Positions 18,003 to 25,626 are shown, numbered from the stretch's first letter. The stretch is DNA of 64,000 nucleotides from Bacteroidota bacterium (GCA_029560875.1 JAKQKB010000089.1:112644-176643), one strand, 5' to 3'. Translations and numbers: made by a program. The notes: generated by a model not told the origin, from the sequence alone.

Positions 18003-18335
18003 ATGGCACATCCAGAATTTCAAATTAAAACTGGCAAGGACAATCAGTTTTATTTTAATCTTACAGCAAAAAATGGCCAAGTTATCTTATCCAGTGAGGG
18101 CTATAAATCTAAAGATGGCTGCGAAAAAGGAGTAGATAGTGTTAAGAAAAATGCTCCTGATGATAAGAAGTATGAGCGCAAAGTAGCAAAAGATGGTCAG
18201 CACTTCTTTCTTCTTAAAGCAGGAAATGGTGAGCCTATAGGCAAAAGTGAAATGTATAAAACGAAAGATTCTATGGAAAATGGAATAGAATCAGTCAAAA
18301 ACAATGCCCCGATTGCAGGTATACATTATCTCTAA
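18003..18335 (+). CDS. YegP-like protein with two UPF0339 repeats
   Basis: The 110 residues consist of two similar units of about 48 residues: FYFNLTAKNGQVILSSEGYK with SKDGCEKGVDSVKKNAP, and HFFLLKAGNGEPIGKSEMYK with TKDSMENGIESVKNNAP. This is the DUF1508/UPF0339 (YegP) fold. Its molecular role is not established; members occur widely, often next to mobile DNA. The gene lies exactly between the two copies of repeat A, which makes a 628-bp gene-plus-repeat unit. Confidence 0.88.
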   Translation: MAHPEFQIKTGKDNQFYFNLTAKNGQVILSSEGYKSKDGCEKGVDSVKKNAPDDKKYERKVAKDGQHFFLLKAGNGEPIGKSEMYKTKDSMENGIESVKNNAPIAGIHYL

Positions 18336-18382
18336 ATAACAATTTTGGCTATTGTAAAATAATCTATAGTTAATTAAAGTTT

Positions 18383-18516
18383 AAGGTCGGAGAAATCTGA
18401 CCTTTTTCAATTTAATAGGCTTTACAATCTACTCAGAAAAGATGAGCAGATAGAAAAGCCTAGCCATAAGGTATCAAGAGCAGATTCCGTGAACTACATC
18501 TGCACTTGATGCTTTT
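18383..18516 (+). repeat. structured intergenic repeat A, copy 2 (134 bp)
   Basis: Direct copy of 17755-17888 with about nine substitutions and no gaps. It begins with the same terminator (GGTCGGA-GAAA-TCTGACC, 18385-18402, then TTTTT), where a G now forms a wobble-compatible pair. It directly abuts palindrome B1. Confidence 0.85.
18385..18407 (+). terminator. intrinsic terminator after the YegP-like gene
   Basis: GGTCGGA (18385-18391), GAAA, TCTGACC (18396-18402) and TTTTT. It is part of repeat A copy 2. Confidence 0.85.
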
Positions 18517-18521
18517 GCTAA

Positions 18522-18668
18522 CATTTTCATCCTGAACCGCAAAGGTAATCTCCGTTCCGCTTTTGTCAAGGGTAATACAAAGCGATGATATAGTTGTATA
18601 TTTTTTGGTATCATCGCCCTTGACAAAATCTCCACTTCCGATTTTTGATGCTTAACAGGATGAAAATG
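18522..18668 (+). repeat. nested palindrome B1 upstream of the HNH gene
   Basis: The outer arms CATTTTCATCCTG / CAGGATGAAAATG (18522-18534 / 18656-18668) are perfect 13-mers. The inner stem TTTTGTCAAGGG / CCCTTGACAAAA (18561-18572 / 18617-18628) continues, after a 10-base bulge on one side, into CGATGATA / TATCATCG (18583-18590 / 18609-18616). The word AATCTCC occurs in both flanks of the stem. The 5' half resembles 19777-19853 (element B2). It could be a miniature inverted-repeat element, a regulatory RNA or a recombination site. Confidence 0.75.
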
Positions 18669-18693
18669 AGTACCTGTATTCGATATGTTTTAC

Positions 18694-18701
18694 TAATTTT
18701 G
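18694..18701 (+). promoter_or_regulatory. promoter -7 box of the HNH gene
   Basis: TAATTTTG matches TAnnTTTG, 61 bases before the ATG at 18763 and 26 bases after palindrome B1. Confidence 0.55.
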
Positions 18702-18762
18702 ATATAAACTACATTTAAGAGTGTTTGAGCATGTTGATTAAATTCAATAATATAAAGCCATA

Positions 18763-19752
18763 ATGACAAGTATTAATCCAGATTCAGACTATATAAGGGA
18801 AGTTGAGTATACTTATAAAGATGAACGATACACAGTTCGTGATAATGGAGCGATATTTAGACATCCTCGTATTGGTAAGCGATTACGTTCAGCAGATAAT
18901 CAATGGACTTTTGGCATACCAAATGACAAAACTGGCTATATGGAAATAGCCTCTGTTCGAGTTCATAGAATAGTAGCATTTGCATTCCTTGGACCACCAC
19001 CAAATAAAGAATATGTTGTTGACCATATAGACACTAACAAACGGAATAACAGACTAGAGAACCTAAGATGGGTTACAAAGTTGGAAAACGTTTTACTTAA
19101 TCCAATTACAGCAAAACGTATTGAAATGATTTGTGGAAGTGTAGAAGCGTTTCTTTCCGACCCTTCAAAATATCGAGATAAATTTCCAGAACCCAATTAC
19201 CAATGGATGTGCACAGTCAGTAAAAATGATGCACAAATAAGTCTTGAAAGGATGACTACTTGGTCAAAGAGTAATAAGCGACATTCTGGAGGTTCTTTGG
19301 GTGAATGGATTTTTAATAGAACAAACTCCCAGAATCAACAAGACGAATCGCTTCCAGATATTGCGTCAAAAACTAAAAATGCTTTACAACGTAATTGGCA
19401 AATTCCATCAGAATTTCCATGCTGCCCTCAGGAATTCACAGGAGAACCAATTTTAGCATATGCTGAAAAACTAAATGTAGGTTTAGTGTTTTGTCACAAC
19501 GATCATTATACTTCTTTAGTTTCAAAGAGTGCTATTTCGGAAGATAAACAATCGCTTTTTGTGATGACTGAATCAACTGAAGGAAAAGATGCTGTAAAAC
19601 CCTGGGCACTCGCAAAGATTACTTACGAAAATGGAATGTTTGTACATACAAGCCTAAATAGCTACTTTTCACAAGAAGGAGCAGAAAAACAATTTTGTTT
19701 AGAACAAGGCCTTGATTGGTCTGGAGGAGATTCAATAGATGATTTTTGTTAA
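18763..19752 (+). CDS. HNH endonuclease-like protein with a large unknown C-terminal domain
   Basis: The N-terminal 115 of 329 residues match HNH_3-type homing-nuclease relatives: VHRIVAFAFLGPPPNKEY, VVDHIDTNKRNNRLENLRWV. The catalytic His is in VDHID and the Asn in RLENLRW. The remaining 210 residues are not recognised; they include NDHYTSLVSKSAISEDK and end with acidic GGDSIDDFC. It stands alone, with its own promoter, between two related B elements. It may be a free-standing homing nuclease or a defence effector; the sequence does not decide. Confidence 0.75.
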   Translation: MTSINPDSDYIREVEYTYKDERYTVRDNGAIFRHPRIGKRLRSADNQWTFGIPNDKTGYMEIASVRVHRIVAFAFLGPPPNKEYVVDHIDTNKRNNRLENLRWVTKLENVLLNPITAKRIEMICGSVEAFLSDPSKYRDKFPEPNYQWMCTVSKNDAQISLERMTTWSKSNKRHSGGSLGEWIFNRTNSQNQQDESLPDIASKTKNALQRNWQIPSEFPCCPQEFTGEPILAYAEKLNVGLVFCHNDHYTSLVSKSAISEDKQSLFVMTESTEGKDAVKPWALAKITYENGMFVHTSLNSYFSQEGAEKQFCLEQGLDWSGGDSIDDFC

Positions 19753-19776
19753 TAGATTTTTAATCCGTACTGCCTA

Positions 19777-19853
19777 AGGCAATCTCCGACTCCCATATTT
19801 CAGGGATGATGCAAAGTAATGATTTTATTGTATATTTTTATGGCATTATAGAT
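19777..19853 (+). repeat. element B2, diverged direct copy of the 5' half of B1
   Basis: Blocks shared in order with 18543-18615 are AATCTCCG, CAAAG, ATGAT, the identical 12-mer TTGTATATTTTT (18594-18605 and 19828-19839), and GGYATYAT. The long stem of B1 is not preserved. It lies in the gap between the HNH gene and the DUF262 operon, upstream of that operon's promoter. Confidence 0.6.
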
Positions 19854-19882
19854 CATAACAAACAAGGTCAAAAATTAAAACG

Positions 19883-19890
19883 TAAATTTG
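19883..19890 (+). promoter_or_regulatory. promoter -7 box of the DUF262-ATPase operon
   Basis: TAAATTTG matches TAnnTTTG and ends 17 bases before the ATG at 19908. Confidence 0.6.
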
Positions 19891-19907
19891 CAAATTAAAC
19901 AAAAGAA

Positions 19908-21053
19908 ATGCAGGAACAAGAAAATATCTTAAACAACGAACCTGTTGTAGAATATGAAGACGTCAATGGTAATTCAATTATGGAAAAGCCATTTGATCCG
20001 ACTTTAATAAAAATTGAAACAAAAACGCCGTCACTAGATACTCTTATTAAGAGAATAAGGAGTAAAAGTGTTCAATTGAACACGGAAACTTATTTTCAAC
20101 GAAAAGACGATTTGTGGGATAAAACAAAGCAAAGTAGACTAATAGAATCGATATTGATAAGATTTCCTTTGCCTGCTTTTTTCTTTGATGCAACTGATGA
20201 TAATAATTGGCTTGTTGTTGATGGATTGCAAAGATTAAGCAGTATAAGAAATTTTGCTGTTGATAAAAGGCAGCCACTTTCTAACTTAGAATTCTTAACC
20301 CATTTGAATGGTGCTTATTGGGATGATTTACCAGAGAATTTACAAAGGCTAATCGAAGAATCTCAAGTAGTTATTTACAAAATTATGCCAGGAACACCTA
20401 CTGATGTAAAGTTCAATATCTTTAAACGGATCAACACTGGGGGGTTAGTGCTTGAACCACAAGAGATTCGTCACGCATTATTTCAAGGTAAACCTGCAAT
20501 TTTTATATACGAGCTTGCTAATACAGAAGAATTTAAAAGTGCAACTGATAACAAAATTGCTACCAACAGAATGCTCGATAGAGATTTTGTAAATAGATTT
20601 CTCAGTTTTTACTTATTGGGTGTAGACAATTATGGTTCAAAGGAATTTGGTTTAGATCTAGATTCTTATATGAGTAATGCTATGGCAGCCATATATACCA
20701 AAAGTGATACTGAACTGGAAAAGATTACATCAGATTTTAAAAGAGCTATGGTTTTGTCGAAAAAAATATTTGGTAGAGAAGCCTTCAGGAAGGTTAGAGG
20801 ATATTACGACAGACTACCGCCTATCAATAAGGCGTTATTTGATGCAATCGCCACGCAGTTTGCACTATTAGACATTGATAGTTCTAATAAATTATTGCTG
20901 AACGGTAAGTTATTTAAAGAATTACTTAGCAAGGAGTTAGCGACAAATAATGAATTTTTCATGTCGGTAACAAGTGCCACTGGTGATAAGGGTAGAGCCT
21001 TATTACGTCACAATAAGGTTAATGAGCTCATTTTAAAAACAATAACGGACTAG
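19908..21053 (+). CDS. DUF262 (GmrS/ParB-like nuclease fold) protein, candidate defence component
   Basis: The 381-residue protein carries the DUF262 signature motifs: VVDGLQRLSSI (near 103-113, the DGQQR-type motif) and FKRINTGGLVLEPQEIRHAL (near 170-189). DUF262 proteins use nucleotide binding or cleavage and are found in modification-dependent systems such as GmrSD and SspE. Here the usual DUF1524 HNH half is absent. Three bases separate it from an AAA ATPase and that gene abuts a third, so a three-protein system is likely. The specific activity is inferred. Confidence 0.85.
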   Translation: MQEQENILNNEPVVEYEDVNGNSIMEKPFDPTLIKIETKTPSLDTLIKRIRSKSVQLNTETYFQRKDDLWDKTKQSRLIESILIRFPLPAFFFDATDDNNWLVVDGLQRLSSIRNFAVDKRQPLSNLEFLTHLNGAYWDDLPENLQRLIEESQVVIYKIMPGTPTDVKFNIFKRINTGGLVLEPQEIRHALFQGKPAIFIYELANTEEFKSATDNKIATNRMLDRDFVNRFLSFYLLGVDNYGSKEFGLDLDSYMSNAMAAIYTKSDTELEKITSDFKRAMVLSKKIFGREAFRKVRGYYDRLPPINKALFDAIATQFALLDIDSSNKLLLNGKLFKELLSKELATNNEFFMSVTSATGDKGRALLRHNKVNELILKTITD

Positions 21054-21056
21054 AAA

Positions 21057-22214
21057 ATGATAAAGAGTATTGATATAAAAAACTTCAAGTCAATCAAGGC
21101 TAAGTATTTTCCACTACGCAACTTAAATGTTCTACTTGGATTGAATGGACAGGGTAAATCATCCTTTATTCAAACCCTTCTATTGCTTAGGCAATCCGCG
21201 GACTCTCTTAGACGAGGTGCATTGAAACTGAATGGAGCTGAAATAGAAATAGGCACAACAAAAGACGCCTTATATCAGTATTGTGGGAAAAACGAAAGTC
21301 TTTCCTTTGATTTGATTTTTGATGATATACCAAATGTTTCAATGAAGTTTGATTATACGATTGGCTCTGATGTTTTCAATTTACTAGCCTCTGAGAAAAA
21401 TGTATATGGAGAACCCAAAAACAAATTAGACTTTAATCAACCTTTATTTAACAATAAGTTTCAGTATTTGAATGCCAACCGCATTGAACCTCAGTCTATT
21501 CATAAGAAAAGTTATACAAATGTAGTTACTTTGGGAAATATTGGCGCATTAGGGCAATACACTGTTGACTATCTTGAGACAAGAGGTAATGAAGAAGTTG
21601 AATTTGAAAACTTAATTCATCCGAATACTGTAAGTTCGCAAAACAATCAAGGAGAGTTAATAAGGGATGCAAGATTAATAAATCAGGTAAACCTATGGAT
21701 GCGTGAAATTTCTCCAGAAATTAGCATTAGTACAACTAATGTGTCATCTGATTTAGTGAAACTTGAATATGAATTTGATCAGAAGACATATGGTAAGACA
21801 AATCCTTACAAGCCAGAAAACGTAGGCTTTGGTATCTCATACTCCCTTCACATTGTTGTCGCATTACTAAAAGCAAAACGAGGGGATCTTATTATAATTG
21901 AAAACCCTGAAAGCCACGTTCACCCTAGGGGACAAGCCGAGTTAGGCCGGTTAATTTCGTTGGTTGCTCAAAATAATGTTCAATTAATTATTGAAACGCA
22001 CAGCGATCATGTTTTAAATGGAATTCGTATAGGAGTTAAAGAAAATATTTCTCTTAAAGACAGAACAATATTATTCTATTTTGATAAGGTATTTGCAGAT
22101 GTTGAACAGTATTCGAGGATCATCAATATTGAAATTGATGAAAAAGGAGAATTAAGTGAATACCCAAAAAATCTATTGGAAGAATGGAGTAACCAACTTT
22201 TAAAACTTTTGTAA
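21057..22214 (+). CDS. AAA ATPase of the DUF3696/SMC-like class
   Basis: The 385 residues form one ABC/SMC-like ATPase: Walker A GLNGQGKSS (residues 28-36), the signature-like GFGISYSLHIVVALL, Walker B LIIIENPESHVHPRGQ (near 278-293), and the H-loop IIETHSDHVLNGIR. The ESHVHP and THSDH pattern is typical of OLD/RecF-type and DUF3696 ATPases, which pair with nuclease effectors in anti-phage systems. No TOPRIM domain follows, so the nuclease must be another protein, most simply DUF262 or the next gene. Confidence 0.9.
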   Translation: MIKSIDIKNFKSIKAKYFPLRNLNVLLGLNGQGKSSFIQTLLLLRQSADSLRRGALKLNGAEIEIGTTKDALYQYCGKNESLSFDLIFDDIPNVSMKFDYTIGSDVFNLLASEKNVYGEPKNKLDFNQPLFNNKFQYLNANRIEPQSIHKKSYTNVVTLGNIGALGQYTVDYLETRGNEEVEFENLIHPNTVSSQNNQGELIRDARLINQVNLWMREISPEISISTTNVSSDLVKLEYEFDQKTYGKTNPYKPENVGFGISYSLHIVVALLKAKRGDLIIIENPESHVHPRGQAELGRLISLVAQNNVQLIIETHSDHVLNGIRIGVKENISLKDRTILFYFDKVFADVEQYSRIINIEIDEKGELSEYPKNLLEEWSNQLLKLL

Positions 22215-23054
22215 ATGGAATTAGTGTTTAACGAATTGTCTTTTCGAGAATATCAGGATGATTATGGCTTAATAAATAGTTTTATATTGCTTGGGGAACT
22301 ATTCGAGAAATCCCGATTTTATGGGTATAATCATTTGCTTTTCCCTTCAAATCTGTCTGCAATTAAGGCTTGTAACAATAAGAACTTCAGTGAATGGCTA
22401 AATAATATTCCTACACCAAAAAGGAATAAGATTCTTCCGATTATCTTCAAAAGACCATTTACTGACGACTATTTAGGAGATAAAAGAGAGTCTCTAGCTT
22501 CATATTATTTTGTTTCGGAAGAATTGAAAATTAAACAAGAGTATTGCGATGGTCTTGCTACAGCTGAAATAATGGATATACCATCAATTAGCTTGTCTAA
22601 TCATCAAATATGGTTAAATAACAGATTAACCATATTTAAAGAAAGTGAACATTCTCCTTTAGAATTAGAGGTGACGAATCTAGCAACGGATGAATTTTTA
22701 AACAGTGATGAATTTAGGAACTTTTCCGAGCGGATATCAACAGTAAATCTTCAACCATCACTTTTAACTTTAGATCAAAAGCATATCTCACTAAGAGATG
22801 ATCACGGAAAAGATAAACTCCAAAAATTAGCAGAGCGAATGGTGAAAAACATTTATGTGAATGGTATTATTAATTCTATGCCTTTTAATAGCAAAACATC
22901 TCGTTTTATAAAATCAGTATATAAAAACGGAATTATTGAAGTTGTTATGCATTGGGAAGATGCAGGCTATGGTATGGTTATAGAAACTACAGGTCGAAAT
23001 TTTAAAGAAACAAATGAGATTGCTAAAATATTAAGAGATGAATTTGATAGATAA
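22215..23054 (+). CDS. unknown third gene of the DUF262-ATPase operon
   Basis: I do not recognise the 279-residue protein. It is mixed alpha/beta, begins with ELSFREYQDDYGLINSFILL, has a basic patch TPKRNKILPIIFKRPF, and ends with a beta-rich segment (IIEVVMHWEDAGYGMVIETT) and a helix. No membrane segment or clear catalytic motif is seen. It starts on the base after the ATPase stop codon, so co-translation is very likely. It could be the effector, specificity or inhibitor part of the system. Confidence 0.75.
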   Translation: MELVFNELSFREYQDDYGLINSFILLGELFEKSRFYGYNHLLFPSNLSAIKACNNKNFSEWLNNIPTPKRNKILPIIFKRPFTDDYLGDKRESLASYYFVSEELKIKQEYCDGLATAEIMDIPSISLSNHQIWLNNRLTIFKESEHSPLELEVTNLATDEFLNSDEFRNFSERISTVNLQPSLLTLDQKHISLRDDHGKDKLQKLAERMVKNIYVNGIINSMPFNSKTSRFIKSVYKNGIIEVVMHWEDAGYGMVIETTGRNFKETNEIAKILRDEFDR

Positions 23055-23307
23055 AGATAGTCGTTAAACAATGTCATAATCCGGAGAACAACAATACATA
23101 TAAACATTCTAATTTTCACCTACATAGAATTGAACAGCAGTTGTCGAGAAAGAATTTGGGTAACATGGGTAAGCCTTATTAATAGTTTTTTCAATTTAAG
23201 TGAGGTCGTTCGACCAAAAATTTTTTTTCAGTGAACTAATCGGTTACCTATAATATTTTTTAACTACAAAACCATTGAATTCATTATTATTCAAAAATAT
23301 AGTTCAT
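23055..23307. other. right-end non-coding region of the element
   Basis: No gene is seen. It holds the right 15-bp arm repeat (23158-23172) and the palindrome GGTCG-TT-CGACC (23204-23215) followed by an A-run and a T-run, a weak terminator for the DUF262 operon. A GGTTACCTAT site near 23242 mirrors AGGTAACCGA at the left end. Together with 1937-2210 it would form the attP region of the circular element. Confidence 0.6.
23158..23172. repeat. right copy of the 15-bp inverted end repeat
   Basis: GGGTAACATGGGTAA is the exact reverse complement of 2147-2161. Confidence 0.7.
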
Positions 23308-23323
23308 TCCCCTCCAGCTCCAC
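23308..23323 (+). repeat. attR core (16-bp direct repeat)
   Basis: TCCCCTCCAGCTCCAC is identical to 1808-1823. No T-arm or tmRNA body precedes it, so it is the displaced 3' tip of ssrA. Confidence 0.93.
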
Positions 23324-23360
23324 AAAAGACTCTAACTTAAACGGTTAGAGTCTTTTGTTT
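23324..23360 (+). terminator. original ssrA terminator, displaced by the element
   Basis: AAAAGACTCTAAC / GTTAGAGTCTTTT (23324-23336 / 23344-23356) is a perfect 13-bp stem with a 7-base loop and T-rich tail. It starts on the base after attR, the place expected for the terminator of the uninterrupted ssrA. Confidence 0.88.
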
Positions 23361-23457
23361 TCATACTCCTAAAATTTACCGAATTTGTTTGGCCAATCAT
23401 TTATTATTGGACTAATTTGCATACAGTATTTACAGACCAAATTAATATTGCAAGCGG

Positions 23458-23904
23458 TTGAATTCCAGGAAGAAAAATAGCGTCACTCCTCTGTCAGTCG
23501 ATAATAAAGAGTTCGATAGTATAAGGCTAACCGTTGAGGGCTTTGTTACTGCGGGATTTCCTTCGCCGGCAGGCGATTATATCGATAATGAGTTAAATCT
23601 GAAGGCGTTGCTGGTGAGGAACGAGAGTTCAACTTTCTTTGTTCAGGTTACAGGCAACTCCATGCAGGATGCCAATATTTTTGATGGAGATATTCTTGTT
23701 GTGGATAAATCCTTAAACCCCAGCAAGGATTCTATTCTGGTGTGCTTTATTGATGGGGAATTCACTGTAAAAAGGGTAAGCAAAATTGGAAAGGATTTCT
23801 TTTTAATACCTGCCAACAAGGAATTCAAACCTATTAAAATAGAGGAGGGTGCCGATTTTAGGCTTTGGGGTGTTGTTACCTATGTAATCCATAAAATTCA
23901 GTAG
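23458..23904 (+). CDS. umuD: UmuD-like translesion-polymerase regulator (S24 self-cleaving protease)
   Basis: In the SOS response the protein cleaves itself and joins UmuC to form polymerase V. The 148 residues show a cleavage site PSPAG (between A38 and G39), the nucleophile Ser68 in TGNSMQDANI and the general-base Lys105 in GEFTVKRV. The start is TTG, since no ATG lies between the upstream stop and residue 69; the length is then normal. No LexA-like box is evident upstream. umuC follows after 4 bases. It is the first chromosomal gene beyond attR. Confidence 0.92.
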   Translation: MNSRKKNSVTPLSVDNKEFDSIRLTVEGFVTAGFPSPAGDYIDNELNLKALLVRNESSTFFVQVTGNSMQDANIFDGDILVVDKSLNPSKDSILVCFIDGEFTVKRVSKIGKDFFLIPANKEFKPIKIEEGADFRLWGVVTYVIHKIQ

Positions 23905-23908
23905 AGCA

Positions 23909-25159
23909 ATGTTTGCGTTGGTGGATGGAAACAACTTCTATGTTTCGTGCGAGAGGGTTTTTAACCCTGCGCTTGAGGGCAAACCTGTAGTTGTTTTATC
24001 CAATAACGATGGTTGTATTATTTCGCGTTCCAACGAGGCAAAAGCACTCGGCTTTAAAATGGCACAGCCAGTTTACCAAACTAAGGATATTATTGAAAAG
24101 CATAACGTGGCGGTATTCTCGTCGAACTATACGCTTTATGGCGATATGTCCAATAGGATGATGAAAACTCTTATGGATTTCTCGCCCGAGGTGGAGGTGT
24201 ACTCTATTGATGAGGCATTCCTTAACCTTCAGGGTATTACGGTGAATTTGGATGAGTATGCCCAGCGGATAAAATCAACCATTCAGAAAAATATTGGAAT
24301 TCCCGTGGGAGTAGGTATTGCCCACACCAAAACATTGGCAAAAATTGCCAATAAAATAGGGAAGAAGAGTAGCGGTTTTTTTGTGATTGACTCGGAGGAG
24401 AAACGTATTTGGGCGCTTAAAAATACTCCTATTGACGATGTTTGGGGAATTGGCTGGCAGTACTCCAAAATGCTTCAGCAGTATGGCGTTCATACTGCCT
24501 ACGACTTTACAAGGCTTGCAGCTAGTTGGGTGAACCAAAAAATGACCGTGGTAGGGCAGCGTACCCTCGATGAACTGCTCGGAACGCCCTGCATATCCAT
24601 TGAAACCATTGTAAAGGCAAAGAAAAACATTGCAACAACCCGTGGTTTTGGTAAAAAGATATCGGATGTTGGAATTATTTCCGAGGCCGTGGCTACCCAC
24701 GCCGTACGCTGCGCCGAGAAACTCCGCAGGCAGCACTCCGTGGCCAGTTACGTAACCATATTTATACACACCGACCCATTCTCCACCACCGAAAAGTACA
24801 TTTACCGAAGCGTAACAATTACCCTAGATGAGCCAAGCAACTCAAACCAAAATGTTGCGCAAGCCGCTCTTTTAGGATTAAAGAAAATTTTTATTCCAAA
24901 CCAGCCATACCGAAAAACAGGAGTAATTGTTAGCGGAATTTCCTCGGAGAACTATATACAAACCAGTATTTTTAGCACTGCCGATAGGGAAAAACTCAAC
25001 AAACTCTCCCAAATATCCGACAGCCTAAACTCCAAGTACGGCCGCGATAAACTAAAGTTGGCTGTGCAGGGCAGCAGCAAGGATTGGCACCTAAAGCACG
25101 AAAAACTCTCGCCCTGCTACACCACCCGCTGGAACGATTTACTAAAGGTAAAGCCCTAA
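23909..25159 (+). CDS. umuC: DNA polymerase V catalytic subunit UmuC (Y-family)
   Basis: It performs error-prone synthesis past DNA lesions. The 416 residues start with the Y-family motif MFALVDGNNFYVSCERVF. They continue with LSNNDGCIISRSNEAK, the catalytic YSIDEAFL (near 98-105), and the GVGIAHTKTLAKIANK finger motif. The C-terminal little-finger and DUF4113-type region ends with SSKDWHLKHEKLSPCYTTRW, normal for UmuC. It is coupled to umuD. A bidirectional terminator lies about 250 bp downstream. Confidence 0.96.
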   Translation: MFALVDGNNFYVSCERVFNPALEGKPVVVLSNNDGCIISRSNEAKALGFKMAQPVYQTKDIIEKHNVAVFSSNYTLYGDMSNRMMKTLMDFSPEVEVYSIDEAFLNLQGITVNLDEYAQRIKSTIQKNIGIPVGVGIAHTKTLAKIANKIGKKSSGFFVIDSEEKRIWALKNTPIDDVWGIGWQYSKMLQQYGVHTAYDFTRLAASWVNQKMTVVGQRTLDELLGTPCISIETIVKAKKNIATTRGFGKKISDVGIISEAVATHAVRCAEKLRRQHSVASYVTIFIHTDPFSTTEKYIYRSVTITLDEPSNSNQNVAQAALLGLKKIFIPNQPYRKTGVIVSGISSENYIQTSIFSTADREKLNKLSQISDSLNSKYGRDKLKLAVQGSSKDWHLKHEKLSPCYTTRWNDLLKVKP

Positions 25160-25626
25160 TTGGTAGTAAATCTCTTAAACAAAATTTTACTCTTTTTATT
25201 GGTGTTGTTTAACTATTTTATACTTTTATACAACTTCTGAGGGTTATATTGATATACTTTTAGTAAGGTTATTGTTTAAAAACCTTTAAGAGGAAAAGGA
25301 TAATTAAAGTATATGGATAAGTGAGTTAGCAGCAAGGTTGAAAACATTTCGATGATACTTCATATTCATTCGTAATTTAATTCACGGAAAATAAAGACGA
25401 AGAAGAAAACAAACCCTTTTACAAAGGGTTTTAATTTTTTTGCCCACGCGCCTTGCGCCCTGCGGTCGCATTTGGGATTAAGAAACCCACCCCCAAAATA
25501 AATTATGTTAGTACTCGTCCCGTATACCTTGTCTGAACTGCTATAAATTGCTTCCTTTTATCATATGTAACTACGCTTGACTAGTTAATTTGAATGTCTA
25601 AAGGTGGAAAGTATTTAAAGATGCTT
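25160..25626. other. non-coding stretch between umuC and the peptide locus
   Basis: No supported gene. It contains one clear hairpin (25411-25440, listed separately) and otherwise AT-rich sequence. The border between the moderate base composition of umuC and the very AT-rich peptide locus lies here. Confidence 0.6.
25411..25440 (+). terminator. intrinsic terminator downstream of umuDC
   Basis: AAACCCTTT / AAAGGGTTT (25411-25419 / 25423-25431) with a TAC loop, then TAATTTTTT. Confidence 0.8.

Larger units (their letters stand above)
1808..23323 (+). mobile_element. integrative mobilizable element with defence cargo, inserted in the 3' end of ssrA
   Basis: A 16-bp direct repeat (TCCCCTCCAGCTCCAC) ends ssrA and recurs 21.5 kb downstream. 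Between the copies lie a tyrosine integrase directly inside attL, a VapE-type replication protein, a MobC-like protein and a relaxase, followed by restriction and other defence genes. There are no conjugation (tra/T4SS) genes, so transfer would depend on a helper element. Chromosomal genes (rho and ssrA on one side, umuDC on the other) flank it. Matching 15-bp inverted arm sites lie near both ends. The boundaries are read directly; mobility is inferred. Confidence 0.92.

Noticed and set aside
17755..18516. Repeat A as an integron attC site
   Set aside because: Paired hairpins and gene-plus-repeat spacing are similar, but no GTTRRRY/RYYYAAC core boxes are visible and no integron integrase is in the window.
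1808..23323. Self-transmissible ICE
   Set aside because: Relaxase and MobC are present but no coupling protein or tra/T4SS genes, so mobilizable only.
23401..23457. LexA box upstream of umuD
   Set aside because: ATACAGTATTTACAG is only loosely palindromic and does not match a known Bacteroidota LexA site that I can state.
24275..24769. 164-codon frame on the minus strand inside umuC
   Set aside because: It is a shadow of a clearly coding gene; the translation shows no known domain.
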